From NCBI GenBank assembly GCA_023411035.1, contig JAEYPE010000083.1:1-38946 (forward strand): DNA of 38,946 nt, given 5' to 3'. The position numbers and the translations under genes are program-made. Source of the stretch: Pseudomonadota bacterium (GTDB lineage Bacteria; Pseudomonadota; Alphaproteobacteria; Azospirillales; Azospirillaceae). Shown here in pieces: positions 1 through 7,537 of this stretch. Position 1 is the first letter of the stretch. Every line of letters starts with the position of its first letter. Below the pieces are notes generated by a model, which saw only the letters and a program-made list of their open reading frames with translations, was not told where the DNA came from and did no database searches.

Positions 1-308
1 GCGCCGAGCAGCCCGGCCCCGAGCAGCCCGGCCAAGTCCGGCGCCGCGCTGACGGCGCCATCGGCGTCCCAGGCGCACCAGGGATGGGGGGAGGCGGCCA
101 GCAGCGCTTCCAGCCGCGCCACCTCCGCGGCCAGCCGGTCGGTGCGGCGGCGTTCCTTGCCGGTCCAGAACAGTCCGCCGAAGCCGGCGGCACCGAGGAT
201 GCCGGCAAAGCCCAGCATGACGGGCGAGCCGGAGGGTTCGGCCATCAGGCCGACTCCCACCGCCAGCCCAAGCGCGGCAAGGGCGTATGATCTGGTCAGG
301 GCGCTCAC
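1..308 (-). CDS. Partial membrane-anchored PAS sensor protein (N-terminal part only)
   Basis: The reading frame is open on the minus strand from a GTG at 308 to the left edge, so only about the first 102 residues are present. The visible part has a short hydrophobic stretch (about residues 7-40, with segments such as YALAALGLAVGVGL and MLGFAGILGAAGFGGLFW). A charged coiled-coil-like linker (KERRRTDRLAAEVARLEALL) follows, and then the beginning of what looks like a PAS domain (PHPWCAWDADGAV). This layout is typical of membrane-anchored PAS histidine kinases or cyclases, but the output domain is outside the window. It lies just downstream of the large hybrid kinase on the same strand and could be co-transcribed with it. 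The GTG start has no strong ribosome-binding site close by; an in-frame TTG at 344 is an alternative. Confidence 0.6.
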   Translation of the reverse strand, partial: MSALTRSYALAALGLAVGVGLMAEPSGSPVMLGFAGILGAAGFGGLFWTGKERRRTDRLAAEVARLEALLAASPHPWCAWDADGAVSAAPDLAGLLGAGLLG

Positions 309-318
309 GCGGGTGAGA

Positions 319-393
319 CTAGTCCACGCCTCCCGGCTGAGCAAGGCGGGCCGGCGGTGGTGCCACTTTCGGGGGTGGTGCCGCGCTTTCCAT
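319..393 (-). CDS. Possible 24-residue small ORF with a good ribosome-binding site
   Basis: A short ORF starts with ATG at 393, two bases after the TAA of the upstream hybrid kinase, and ends with TAG at 319. A GAGG motif sits about 8 bases before the ATG, inside the kinase 3' end. The peptide is proline-rich (PPPKVAPPPARLAQP) with no recognisable domain. It may be a coupling or leader ORF that passes ribosomes on to the downstream PAS gene, which starts 10 bases after its stop, or it may be chance. I have no family evidence. Confidence 0.3.
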   Translation of the reverse strand: MESAAPPPKVAPPPARLAQPGGVD

Positions 394-395
394 CG

Positions 396-3300
396 TTACG
401 CCTCTTCCGCGACGCGCAGGGAGCGGATCGCCGTCTCCACCGCGGAGTAGGCGGCGCGCACCGCCGCCAGGGCCTGCTCCGCCGCGTCCGGGTCGCCGCG
501 GTGGGCGGCGAGTTCCAGGGCGGAAGCGGCGTGGCCCAGCCGGTTGGCCCCCGCCGTGCGGGCCGCCCCGGCCAGCGTGTGGGCGGTGCCGCGGACGGCG
601 TCCAGATCGCCCCGTTCCAGGGCTGCGGCGGCCTCGTCCGGCAGCGGGCGGGTGGTCTCCAGGAAGAAGTCCAGCATGTCCAGCGCCGCCCCGTCGAGCG
701 CGCCGAAGGTCGTCCGGACATGGTCGAGGTCCAGCGTCCGGTCCGCCGCTCCGGCGGCCTCCGCCGCGGGGGGTTCGTCGGGGAGCGCGGCGCTGCCCTC
801 GCCCAGCGCCCGGTTCAGGACGGCGGCAAGCTGCTTCAGCGTCACCGGCTTGGCGATGTAGTCGTCCATGCCCGCCGCGGTGCAGCGTTCCATCTCCCCG
901 GCCAGGGCGTTGGCGGTCATGGCGATGATGACGGTGCGCGGGCGCGGCCCGCCGGCCGGATTCGGGGTAAGGTCCGTAACCGACTCGGCGCTGCGGATCT
1001 GGCGCGACAGCTCGTAGCCGTCCATGCGCGGCATGTGGCAATCGGTGATCAGCAGGCGGTAGGGCCGCTCCTTCCAGGCGGTCAGCGCCTCCAGCCCGTC
1101 GCCGGTCAGGTCGGCCTCGAAGCCAAGCTGGCGGAGTTGGCGCAGGATCACCTGCTGGTTCGTCGGGTGGTCCTCCGCCACCAGGATCGCTGGCGGGCTG
1201 GGCGGCGCGTCGGGTGGCGGCGGATCGCCCTCCGTGTCGGGCGGCGGCGGATCGGCGTGGCGTTCCGGCGGCACGGCGCGCCCGGCCAGGGCGGCCAGAC
1301 GGCGGAACAGGGCATCGCGGCGGATCGGGCGGCCCAGATGGTCGTGGGCGGCCGGTGCGCCGTTCTCTCCATGGTCGGGAGGGCAGTCGATGGCCTGCTC
1401 CCGCCCGTCCACCAGATGGAGTGTGGGGGGCGGGCGGACCCCGGCGGCGACGACGCGGGCCAGCACCGCCGATGCGGACAGCCGCGGGTTGGGCGCGCCG
1501 GGCGCGTCCTCCGGATGATGCTCCAGCAGGCCGTCCGACAGGACCAGCAGGTCGGCGTCGGCCAGCGTGAGCAGCTCCACCGCCTCTTCCGCCGTGGTGG
1601 CGTCGGCGACGGCGGCGCGTTTTTCCTCCAGCGCGCGGATCAGGACGGCGCGCTGCACCGGGTCCGGCTCCGCCACGATGATGGACAGGCCGCTCAGGTC
1701 GGTGTCGTCGTCGTGTGCGGTGCGCGGGTCCCCCGGCGCCAGATCCACCATGAACCAGAAGGTGGCGCCGCAGCCCGGCGCCGAGTCCACTCCGATGCGC
1801 CCGCCCATCATCTCCACCAGACGGGCGCAGATGGCCAGCCCCAGCCCGGTGCCGCCGAAGCGCCGGGTGGTGGAGCTGTCGGCCTGGCTGAAGGGCTGGA
1901 ACAGGCGGGCCTGACCGGCGGTGCTGATGCCGATGCCGGTGTCCTCCACCGAAAAACGCAGGCGCAGCCGATCCGAACCGGCGGGGGAGGGCTCCAGCCG
2001 GGTGCGCAGCACGACCCGGCCCGCGTCGGTGAACTTGATGGCGTTGCCCGCCAGATTGAACAGGATCTGGCGCAGCCGTCCGGGATCGCCGCGCACCGCC
2101 GCCGGCACCTTGCGGTCCAGGTCGCAGACCAGCAGCAGCGCCTTCTGGTGGGCCTGCGGGGCCAGCAGCTCGGCCACGCCCTCCACCAGCTCCCGCGGGT
2201 CGAGGTCCATCTCGTCGAGGTCGAGCTTGCCGGCCTCGATCTTCGACAGGTCCAGGATGTCGTCGATGATCCGCAGCAGGGCCGTCGCGCTGTCGCGCAC
2301 GGTGGTGACGAGTTCGGTCTGCTCCGCGTTCAGCGGGGTCAGGGCGATCAGCTCCAGCATGCCCAGCACGCCGTTCATCGGGGTGCGGATCTCGTGGCTC
2401 ATGGTCGCCAGGAATTCCGACTTGGACCGGGCGGCGACCTCCGCCTGATCCTTGGCGTGGCGCAGATCCTCCTCGGCCTGCTTGCGGCCGGTGATGTCGT
2501 AGCTCCAGGCGAGGACCGCCGGTTCTCCCTCGAACTCCGTGCGCTGAAGGGTCTGGAGCGCCCAGACGCGGCTGCCGTCCGGCCGTTCCACCGCCACCTC
2601 GATGTCGCGGGCGACCAGCCCGGCGTCCCGCCCCGCCGCGCCCTGGGGGGAGGAGCGTCCCTGTATCGTGGCGCCGGGCAGGGCCAGCGCGTGGCGGCGG
2701 CCGACGAAGGCGTCCAGGGACAGCCCGGCCAGTTCCGCCGCGCGGGCGTTGGCGAAGGCCACGGAACCGTCGGGCCGACCGATGGACACGCCGACCGGGC
2801 TCTGCTCCAGGATCGCGCGCAGGCGGCGTTCGCTGTCCGACAGGTCGTGCTCGCGCGAGCGGATGGTGGCCACGAAATAGTGCAGGGCGCGCGCCATGTC
2901 GGCGATCTCGTCGTGCCCGTGGGTGGGAATGGCGACGGATCGCCCGGCGGCGGAGGCGGTCATGGCCGTCTGAAGCACGCGCAGCCGCCGCACCACGTTG
3001 CGGTGGATGTACAGGAAGATGCCGATGGCCCCCAGGATGGAAACCACGGCCATGGCCAGGATGGCGTTCTTGCCGTCGCGGATCACCCCCTCGAACTCGT
3101 CGGAGCGGGCGGCGATGTCCTGCTCGATGGCCAGGAAATGATCGGACACGGCGCCGACCAGCCGGTCGGAAACGTTCTGGTTGCGGGCGATGGCGCCCTT
3201 GATGGCGCGGGTCAGCCCGATTTCCGTCAGGCGGCTGTTGAACAGGTTGTGTTCCCCCAGCCCCAGCGCCTCAAGCTCCCGGTAGAGCGGTTCCATGTCG

Positions 3301-4019
3301 AAGGCCGGGCCGGGAGGCAGGGCTGCCACGGCCTCCGCCGCCCGGTCCATCGCGGCGCGGTAGTCCTGCCGCAGCCGGTCCACCCGCGCCTCGTGGTCGG
3401 CGCGGGAGGCGGCCAGCATCAGGAGGATGGCGTGCCGGGCCTCCGCCGTCCACCGGCCGATCCGCCGCTCGGTGCCCTGGGCCTCCTTCCACTCCGCCAC
3501 GGTGTTGGGGATGGGGGACTTCTCGCGCAGCGAATCCTCGGCGTCGCGGATGCGTTCGGCGAGCTGCATCAGGCGGCTGATCAGCCCGCCCGTCTCCGCG
3601 GCGGCGGCGAGCTGCCGTTCCACCTGGGTGTTCAGGATCATCAGGTTGGCGACCAGCTCGTTCTTGCGGCGCTGAAGCTCGGCCACGTCGGCCATGTCGG
3701 TGCCGCGGTCGCGCAGCCGGTTCATCAGGTCTTCCAGAAGGGCGATCTGATCGCTCAGCTGGGCCATCACCGATTCGCGCACCGGCTGGCTCTGCACCGC
3801 GACCAGGGCCGGAGCGTTGGCGGCCAGCGTGCCGCTCTGCTGCGCAAGCTGCGAGGCGTTGACGAGTCCCGGCACCTTGGCCGTGGCGATCTGCTCGAAG
3901 CCATCGTGGAAGCGGGCGAAGAGCGAGACGGCCACCACGCCCGTGGCGGCGGTCAGACCGGCGATCACGGTCAGTCCCGCCAGGATGCGGAACGCTACGC
4001 CAAGCCGGGGAAGCCGCAT
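396..4019 (-). CDS. TorS-like multidomain hybrid sensor histidine kinase (about 1207 aa)
   Basis: Start is ATG at 4019, preceded by GGGAG; longer frames upstream run into the divergent gene and were rejected. Domains in order: TM1 (about 9-34); a long helical periplasmic sensor (about 35-310) with TorS-like text such as ASQLAQQSGTLAANAPALV; TM2 (about 312-336); HAMP; PAS (about 405-520); HisKA with the phospho-acceptor box ATMSHEIRTPMNGVLG; HATPase with N box NLAGNAIKF and G boxes DTGIGIS and GGTGLGL; a degenerate first receiver (IIVAEPDPVQRAVL); a proline-rich linker; a canonical receiver (ILVAEDHPTNQQ, aspartate in ITDCHMPRMDGY); and a C-terminal HPt domain (histidine in HTLAGAART). TorS of E. 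coli has the same order and senses its ligand through a periplasmic binding protein. Here the divergent neighbour is such a protein. No cognate DNA-binding response regulator is adjacent. Kinase identity is certain; the TorS resemblance of the sensor is my reading. Confidence 0.95.
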   Translation of the reverse strand: MRLPRLGVAFRILAGLTVIAGLTAATGVVAVSLFARFHDGFEQIATAKVPGLVNASQLAQQSGTLAANAPALVAVQSQPVRESVMAQLSDQIALLEDLMNRLRDRGTDMADVAELQRRKNELVANLMILNTQVERQLAAAAETGGLISRLMQLAERIRDAEDSLREKSPIPNTVAEWKEAQGTERRIGRWTAEARHAILLMLAASRADHEARVDRLRQDYRAAMDRAAEAVAALPPGPAFDMEPLYRELEALGLGEHNLFNSRLTEIGLTRAIKGAIARNQNVSDRLVGAVSDHFLAIEQDIAARSDEFEGVIRDGKNAILAMAVVSILGAIGIFLYIHRNVVRRLRVLQTAMTASAAGRSVAIPTHGHDEIADMARALHYFVATIRSREHDLSDSERRLRAILEQSPVGVSIGRPDGSVAFANARAAELAGLSLDAFVGRRHALALPGATIQGRSSPQGAAGRDAGLVARDIEVAVERPDGSRVWALQTLQRTEFEGEPAVLAWSYDITGRKQAEEDLRHAKDQAEVAARSKSEFLATMSHEIRTPMNGVLGMLELIALTPLNAEQTELVTTVRDSATALLRIIDDILDLSKIEAGKLDLDEMDLDPRELVEGVAELLAPQAHQKALLLVCDLDRKVPAAVRGDPGRLRQILFNLAGNAIKFTDAGRVVLRTRLEPSPAGSDRLRLRFSVEDTGIGISTAGQARLFQPFSQADSSTTRRFGGTGLGLAICARLVEMMGGRIGVDSAPGCGATFWFMVDLAPGDPRTAHDDDTDLSGLSIIVAEPDPVQRAVLIRALEEKRAAVADATTAEEAVELLTLADADLLVLSDGLLEHHPEDAPGAPNPRLSASAVLARVVAAGVRPPPTLHLVDGREQAIDCPPDHGENGAPAAHDHLGRPIRRDALFRRLAALAGRAVPPERHADPPPPDTEGDPPPPDAPPSPPAILVAEDHPTNQQVILRQLRQLGFEADLTGDGLEALTAWKERPYRLLITDCHMPRMDGYELSRQIRSAESVTDLTPNPAGGPRPRTVIIAMTANALAGEMERCTAAGMDDYIAKPVTLKQLAAVLNRALGEGSAALPDEPPAAEAAGAADRTLDLDHVRTTFGALDGAALDMLDFFLETTRPLPDEAAAALERGDLDAVRGTAHTLAGAARTAGANRLGHAASALELAAHRGDPDAAEQALAAVRAAYSAVETAIRSLRVAEEA

Positions 4020-4184
4020 ACCCGTGCTCCCTTTTTTCGTCCTCCGATTGAGATAGCACGGGCCATCCTCATGGCGCAATTCACACTCCCGGATCGGCGT
4101 CCGCCCGCGCGGGCCTGCGGCGGACTTGACCCGCCCCGGTTGCCGAACCAAAGCTTCCGGGGGACGTGGCAGGGGGGATAGGCG
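4020..4184. promoter_or_regulatory. Divergent intergenic region between hybrid kinase and binding protein
   Basis: This 165-base spacer must hold the start signals of both divergent genes. The kinase side has GGGAG ahead of its ATG; the binding-protein side has a G-rich ribosome-binding site at about 4171-4177. I see no convincing -35/-10 pair and no strong operator palindrome. Confidence 0.4.
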
Positions 4185-5243
4185 ATGGGCTTTCTCCGGT
4201 CTCTTGTAAGAATGGTGGCACTGGCTGCGGTTTTGACCGCGGTTCTGGTGACGCTGGCCGTGCCGCCGGGCGGCCTGCGGGCCGAGACGCTGCAGGACGT
4301 GACGGAGCGCGGGCTGCTGCGCTGCGGCGTAGCGACCGGTGGCGCCGGTCTGTCGGCGGTGGACGACAGCGGGCATTGGCGCGGCTTTTTCGTGGACATG
4401 TGCCGCGCGCTGGCCGCCGCCGCCACAGGTCACGCCGACCGGGTGGAGTTCGTCGAAACCAACTCCGAGAATCGTTTCGCCATCCTGCGCAACGGCGAGG
4501 TGGATGTGGTGATGGAAGGGACCACCTGGACCCTGCAGCGCGACGCCACCTTCGGAATCGGCTTTCCCGCGGTCTATCTGTTCGATGGCCAGGGCTTCAT
4601 CGCGCACCGCGCCCAGGGCTTCGCCCGCCTGTCCGACCTTCCCGTCGGGAGTTCCGTCTGCGTGATCGAGCAGACCACCAGTCTGCGCAATCTGGAGGAT
4701 TGGATGGCCCGGACCGGCGTGCGCTTCCGGCTGAAGCGGGTGCGCTCGACCGAAGGGGCGCTGTCGGCCTTCTTCAACCACCACTGCGACCTGTACGCCG
4801 GCGACCGCATCGGCCTGCACGCCCAGCGCCTGCTGAAGGCGCCGGACCCCGACGACTACGTCATCCTGTCCGAGACGATCTCCAAGGAGCCGCTGGGGCC
4901 GATGGTCCGCTCGGACGAGCGCCGCTGGTTCGACATCGTGCGCTGGGTGTTCCTGTCCACCGTCCTGGCCGAGGAGAAGGGGATCACCGCCGCCAACGCC
5001 CTGCGCATGAAGGAGGAATCGCCCGATCCCGAGGTGCGGCGGCTGTTGGGCGCCTCCGCCGGTGTCGGCTGGGGGCTGGGGCTGGACGACGACTGGGCCT
5101 TCCGCGTGATCACGCAGGTCGGGAACTACGGCGAGATATTCGATCGCCATCTGGGCGCCTCCTCCCCGCTGGGCATCGAGCGCGGGTTGAACGGCCTGTG
5201 GATGAACGGCGGCCTGCATTACGCCCCGCCGCTGGGAGGGTGA
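4185..5243 (+). CDS. Periplasmic amino-acid-type substrate-binding protein (AapJ-like), orphan
   Basis: This 352-residue protein starts with a clear signal peptide (hydrophobic core at about 8-27, cleavage expected near LRAET) and continues as a type II periplasmic binding fold of the general L-amino-acid class (AapJ/BztA). Family-like text includes LLRCGVATG, WRGFFVDMCRA, NRFAILRNGEVDVVMEGTTW, AFFNHHCDLYAGDR and NGLWMNGGLHY. Family members normally feed an AapQMP ABC importer, but no permease or ATPase gene is near. It is instead divergent from a TorS-like hybrid kinase across 165 bases, which suggests it is a ligand-binding co-sensor like TorT rather than a transport component. Start at 4185 is supported by the G-rich ribosome-binding site. 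Fold assignment is firm; the sensory role is inference. Confidence 0.85.
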   Translation: MGFLRSLVRMVALAAVLTAVLVTLAVPPGGLRAETLQDVTERGLLRCGVATGGAGLSAVDDSGHWRGFFVDMCRALAAAATGHADRVEFVETNSENRFAILRNGEVDVVMEGTTWTLQRDATFGIGFPAVYLFDGQGFIAHRAQGFARLSDLPVGSSVCVIEQTTSLRNLEDWMARTGVRFRLKRVRSTEGALSAFFNHHCDLYAGDRIGLHAQRLLKAPDPDDYVILSETISKEPLGPMVRSDERRWFDIVRWVFLSTVLAEEKGITAANALRMKEESPDPEVRRLLGASAGVGWGLGLDDDWAFRVITQVGNYGEIFDRHLGASSPLGIERGLNGLWMNGGLHYAPPLGG

Positions 5244-5433
5244 AGGGGGAAAACCTGATTGGGGGAACGGCATCCTGTCATGCCGCATTGGCGGTTTGTC
5301 TGCGGCGCGGCTTTTCCCATGTTGTGGGTATGTTCGGCGAAAGGTTCGGCGAACGCTTCAAATCCGGGCGATCCGCCGCTATGGTGGCGCCTTCCGGGCG
5401 CCGCGCGGCCCGCTTCAGGCAGTTTCCCAGGCC
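5244..5433 (+). promoter_or_regulatory. Upstream region of the trpB operon
   Basis: This 190-base non-coding stretch precedes trpB. It contains a direct repeat of GTTCGGCGAA at 5332-5341 and 5344-5353 (12-base period) and a short GC-rich hairpin (GGCGCC, five-base loop, GGCGCC) around 5387-5403. I find no obvious Trp-rich leader peptide. The usual upstream partner trpF is absent here. Confidence 0.35.
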
Positions 5434-6651
5434 ATGACCAGACCCAACACCTACCGTTCCGGTCCCGACGAGCGCGGGCATTTCGGCATCTATGGCGGAC
5501 GCTTCGTCGCCGAGACGCTGATGCCCCTGATCCTTGAGGTGGAGAAAGCCTACAAGGAGGCCAAGGCCGATCCCGCCTTCGAAGGCGCGATCCGCGAGCA
5601 TCTCAAGCAGTATGTGGGCCGCCCGAACCCGCTCTACTTCGCCGAACGCCTGACGGAGAAGCTCGGCGGCGCAAAAATCTATTTCAAGCGCGAGGAGCTG
5701 AACCACACCGGCGCGCACAAGATCAACAACTGCATCGGCCAGATCCTGCTCGCCCGCCGCATGGGCAAGAAGCGCATCATCGCCGAGACGGGCGCCGGCC
5801 AGCACGGCGTGGCGACCGCCACGGTCTGCGCGCTGTTCGACATGCCCTGCGTCATCTACATGGGCGAGACCGACATCGCCCGCCAGCAGCCGAACGTCTT
5901 CCGCATGAAGCTGCTGGGAGCGGAGGTGGTTCCGGTGACCTCCGGCGCGCGGACGCTGAAGGACGCGATGAACGAGGCGCTGCGCGACTGGGTGACCAAC
6001 GTCGCCGACACCTATTACCTGATCGGCACCGCCGCCGGCCCGCACCCGTACCCCGCCATGGTCCGCGATTTCCAGTCGGTCATCGGCGACGAGGTGCGCG
6101 TCCAGATGCAGGAACTGGAGGGCCGTCTCCCCGACAGCCTCGTCGCCTGCGTCGGCGGCGGCTCCAACGCCATCGGCCTGTTCCATCCCTTCCTGGACGA
6201 TCCCTCGGTGAAGATGGTCGCGGTCGAGGCTGCCGGTCATGGCATCGACAAGGGTCCGCTGGCCCACGCCGCCTCGATCACCGGCGGGCGCCCCGGCGTC
6301 CTGCACGGCAACCGCACCTACCTGCTCCAGGACGAGGACGGGCAGATCCTGGAAGGCCACTCGATCTCCGCCGGCCTGGACTATCCGGGCGTCGGGCCGG
6401 AGCATAGCTGGCTGCACGACATCGGGCGCGTCGAATATGTCTCGGCCACCGACCAGGAGACGCTGGACGCCTTCCAGCTCTGCGCCCGGACCGAGGGCAT
6501 CATCCCCGCGCTGGAATCGGCGCACGCGCTGGCCGAGATCGTCAAGCGCGCCCCGAAACTGCCCAAGGACCACCTGATGGTGCTGTGTCTGTCGGGCCGC
6601 GGCGACAAGGACATCTTCTCCGTCGCCCAGCATCTGGGAGTGAAGCTGTGA
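5434..6651 (+). CDS. trpB: Tryptophan synthase beta subunit
   Basis: TrpB condenses indole with L-serine to give L-tryptophan, using pyridoxal phosphate, as the beta partner of the TrpA2B2 complex in the cytosol. The 405-residue product has the expected length. It carries the N-terminal signature GHFGIYGGRFVAETLM, the PLP-binding lysine in HTGAHKINN (about K96), the GETGAGQHGVATA segment and the phosphate-binding loop CVGGGSNAIG. The ATG at 5434 (MTRPNTYRSG) fits family N-termini; the frame extends upstream without homology. The gene overlaps trpA by 4 bases (GTGA), so translation is probably coupled. First gene of the trpB-trpA-accD-folC operon, an order common in alphaproteobacteria. Confidence 0.98.
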   Translation: MTRPNTYRSGPDERGHFGIYGGRFVAETLMPLILEVEKAYKEAKADPAFEGAIREHLKQYVGRPNPLYFAERLTEKLGGAKIYFKREELNHTGAHKINNCIGQILLARRMGKKRIIAETGAGQHGVATATVCALFDMPCVIYMGETDIARQQPNVFRMKLLGAEVVPVTSGARTLKDAMNEALRDWVTNVADTYYLIGTAAGPHPYPAMVRDFQSVIGDEVRVQMQELEGRLPDSLVACVGGGSNAIGLFHPFLDDPSVKMVAVEAAGHGIDKGPLAHAASITGGRPGVLHGNRTYLLQDEDGQILEGHSISAGLDYPGVGPEHSWLHDIGRVEYVSATDQETLDAFQLCARTEGIIPALESAHALAEIVKRAPKLPKDHLMVLCLSGRGDKDIFSVAQHLGVKL

Positions 6652-7502
6652 GCGCGCTCAAGGACAAGGCTTCTGATCAGGGCCGCATCGCCAGGCGTTT
6701 CGCCGCCCTGAAGGCGGAAGGGCGCGCCGGTCTCGTCACCTTCATCACCGCGGGCGACCCGGATCTGGAGACCTGCCGGGCCGTTCTGCACGGCCTGCCC
6801 GCCGCGGGCGCCGACCTGATCGAGCTGGGGCTGCCCTTCTCCGACCCGATGGCCGACGGCCCGGCGATCCAGGCCGCCAGCCTGCGCGCGCTCCACGCCG
6901 GGACGACGGCGCGCAAGACGCTGGACCTCGTGCGCGGCTTCCGCGAGACGGACGCCGACACGCCGGTGATCCTGATGGGCTATTACAACCCCATCCACGC
7001 CTATGGGGTGGACCGCTTCCTGGCCGACGCGCTGGCCGCGGGGGTGGACGGGCTGATCGTCGTGGACCTGCCTCCCGAAGAGGACGAGGAGCTGTGCATT
7101 CCGGCGCTGAAGGCCGGGGTGAACTTCATCCGTCTGGCGACGCCGACCACCGACGACAAGCGCCTGCCGGCGGTGCTCCAGAACACCTCGGGCTTCGTCT
7201 ATTACGTGTCGATCGCCGGCATCACCGGCACGGCGAGCGCCGACAACGCCGCGGTGGGTGCCGCGGTGGACCGGCTGAAGCGCCACACCGACCTGCCGGT
7301 GGCGGTCGGTTTCGGCATCAAGACGCCGGAGCAGGCGGCCAACATCGCCCGCGTCGCCGACGCGGCGGTGGTCGGCTCCGCCATCGTCACGCGGCTGGCC
7401 GACGGGCTGGACGCGGAGGGCAAGGCCCGTCCGGGTCTGGCCGAGGATGTGCTTGGCTTCGTCCGGGAACTGGCCGGCGGCGTGCGCGGCGCGCGCGGCT
7501 GA
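6648..7502 (+). CDS. trpA: Tryptophan synthase alpha subunit
   Basis: TrpA cleaves indole-3-glycerol phosphate to indole and glyceraldehyde 3-phosphate and channels indole to TrpB. The 284-residue product shows the catalytic region LIELGLPFSDPMADGP with the conserved Glu and Asp, the YYNPIHAYG segment, and the C-terminal phosphate-site motifs YYVSIAGITG and VGFGIKTPEQA. The start is a GTG at 6648 overlapping the trpB stop codon (GTGA), with GGGAG upstream inside trpB. Longer ATG-initiated frames lie inside trpB and are not family-like. The gene is followed by accD after 35 bases. Confidence 0.97.
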   Translation: MSALKDKASDQGRIARRFAALKAEGRAGLVTFITAGDPDLETCRAVLHGLPAAGADLIELGLPFSDPMADGPAIQAASLRALHAGTTARKTLDLVRGFRETDADTPVILMGYYNPIHAYGVDRFLADALAAGVDGLIVVDLPPEEDEELCIPALKAGVNFIRLATPTTDDKRLPAVLQNTSGFVYYVSIAGITGTASADNAAVGAAVDRLKRHTDLPVAVGFGIKTPEQAANIARVADAAVVGSAIVTRLADGLDAEGKARPGLAEDVLGFVRELAGGVRGARG

Positions 7503-7537
7503 GAGCGTCGGCTGCGCGGGATATCAGGAAGAATTCG

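Noticed and set aside
357..4181. A 1274-codon open frame on the plus strand
   Set aside because: It is antisense to the hybrid kinase, whose domains are unmistakable. Long antisense frames are expected in very high-GC coding DNA and the translation shows no domain.
4215..4230. Sigma-54-like TGGCAC...TGC sequence
   Set aside because: It lies inside the signal-peptide coding region of the binding protein and the spacing is not convincing.
4020..5288. Upstream extension of the hybrid kinase frame on the minus strand
   Set aside because: The extra residues are antisense to the binding-protein gene, and the ATG at 4019 has a ribosome-binding site and a membrane helix directly after it.
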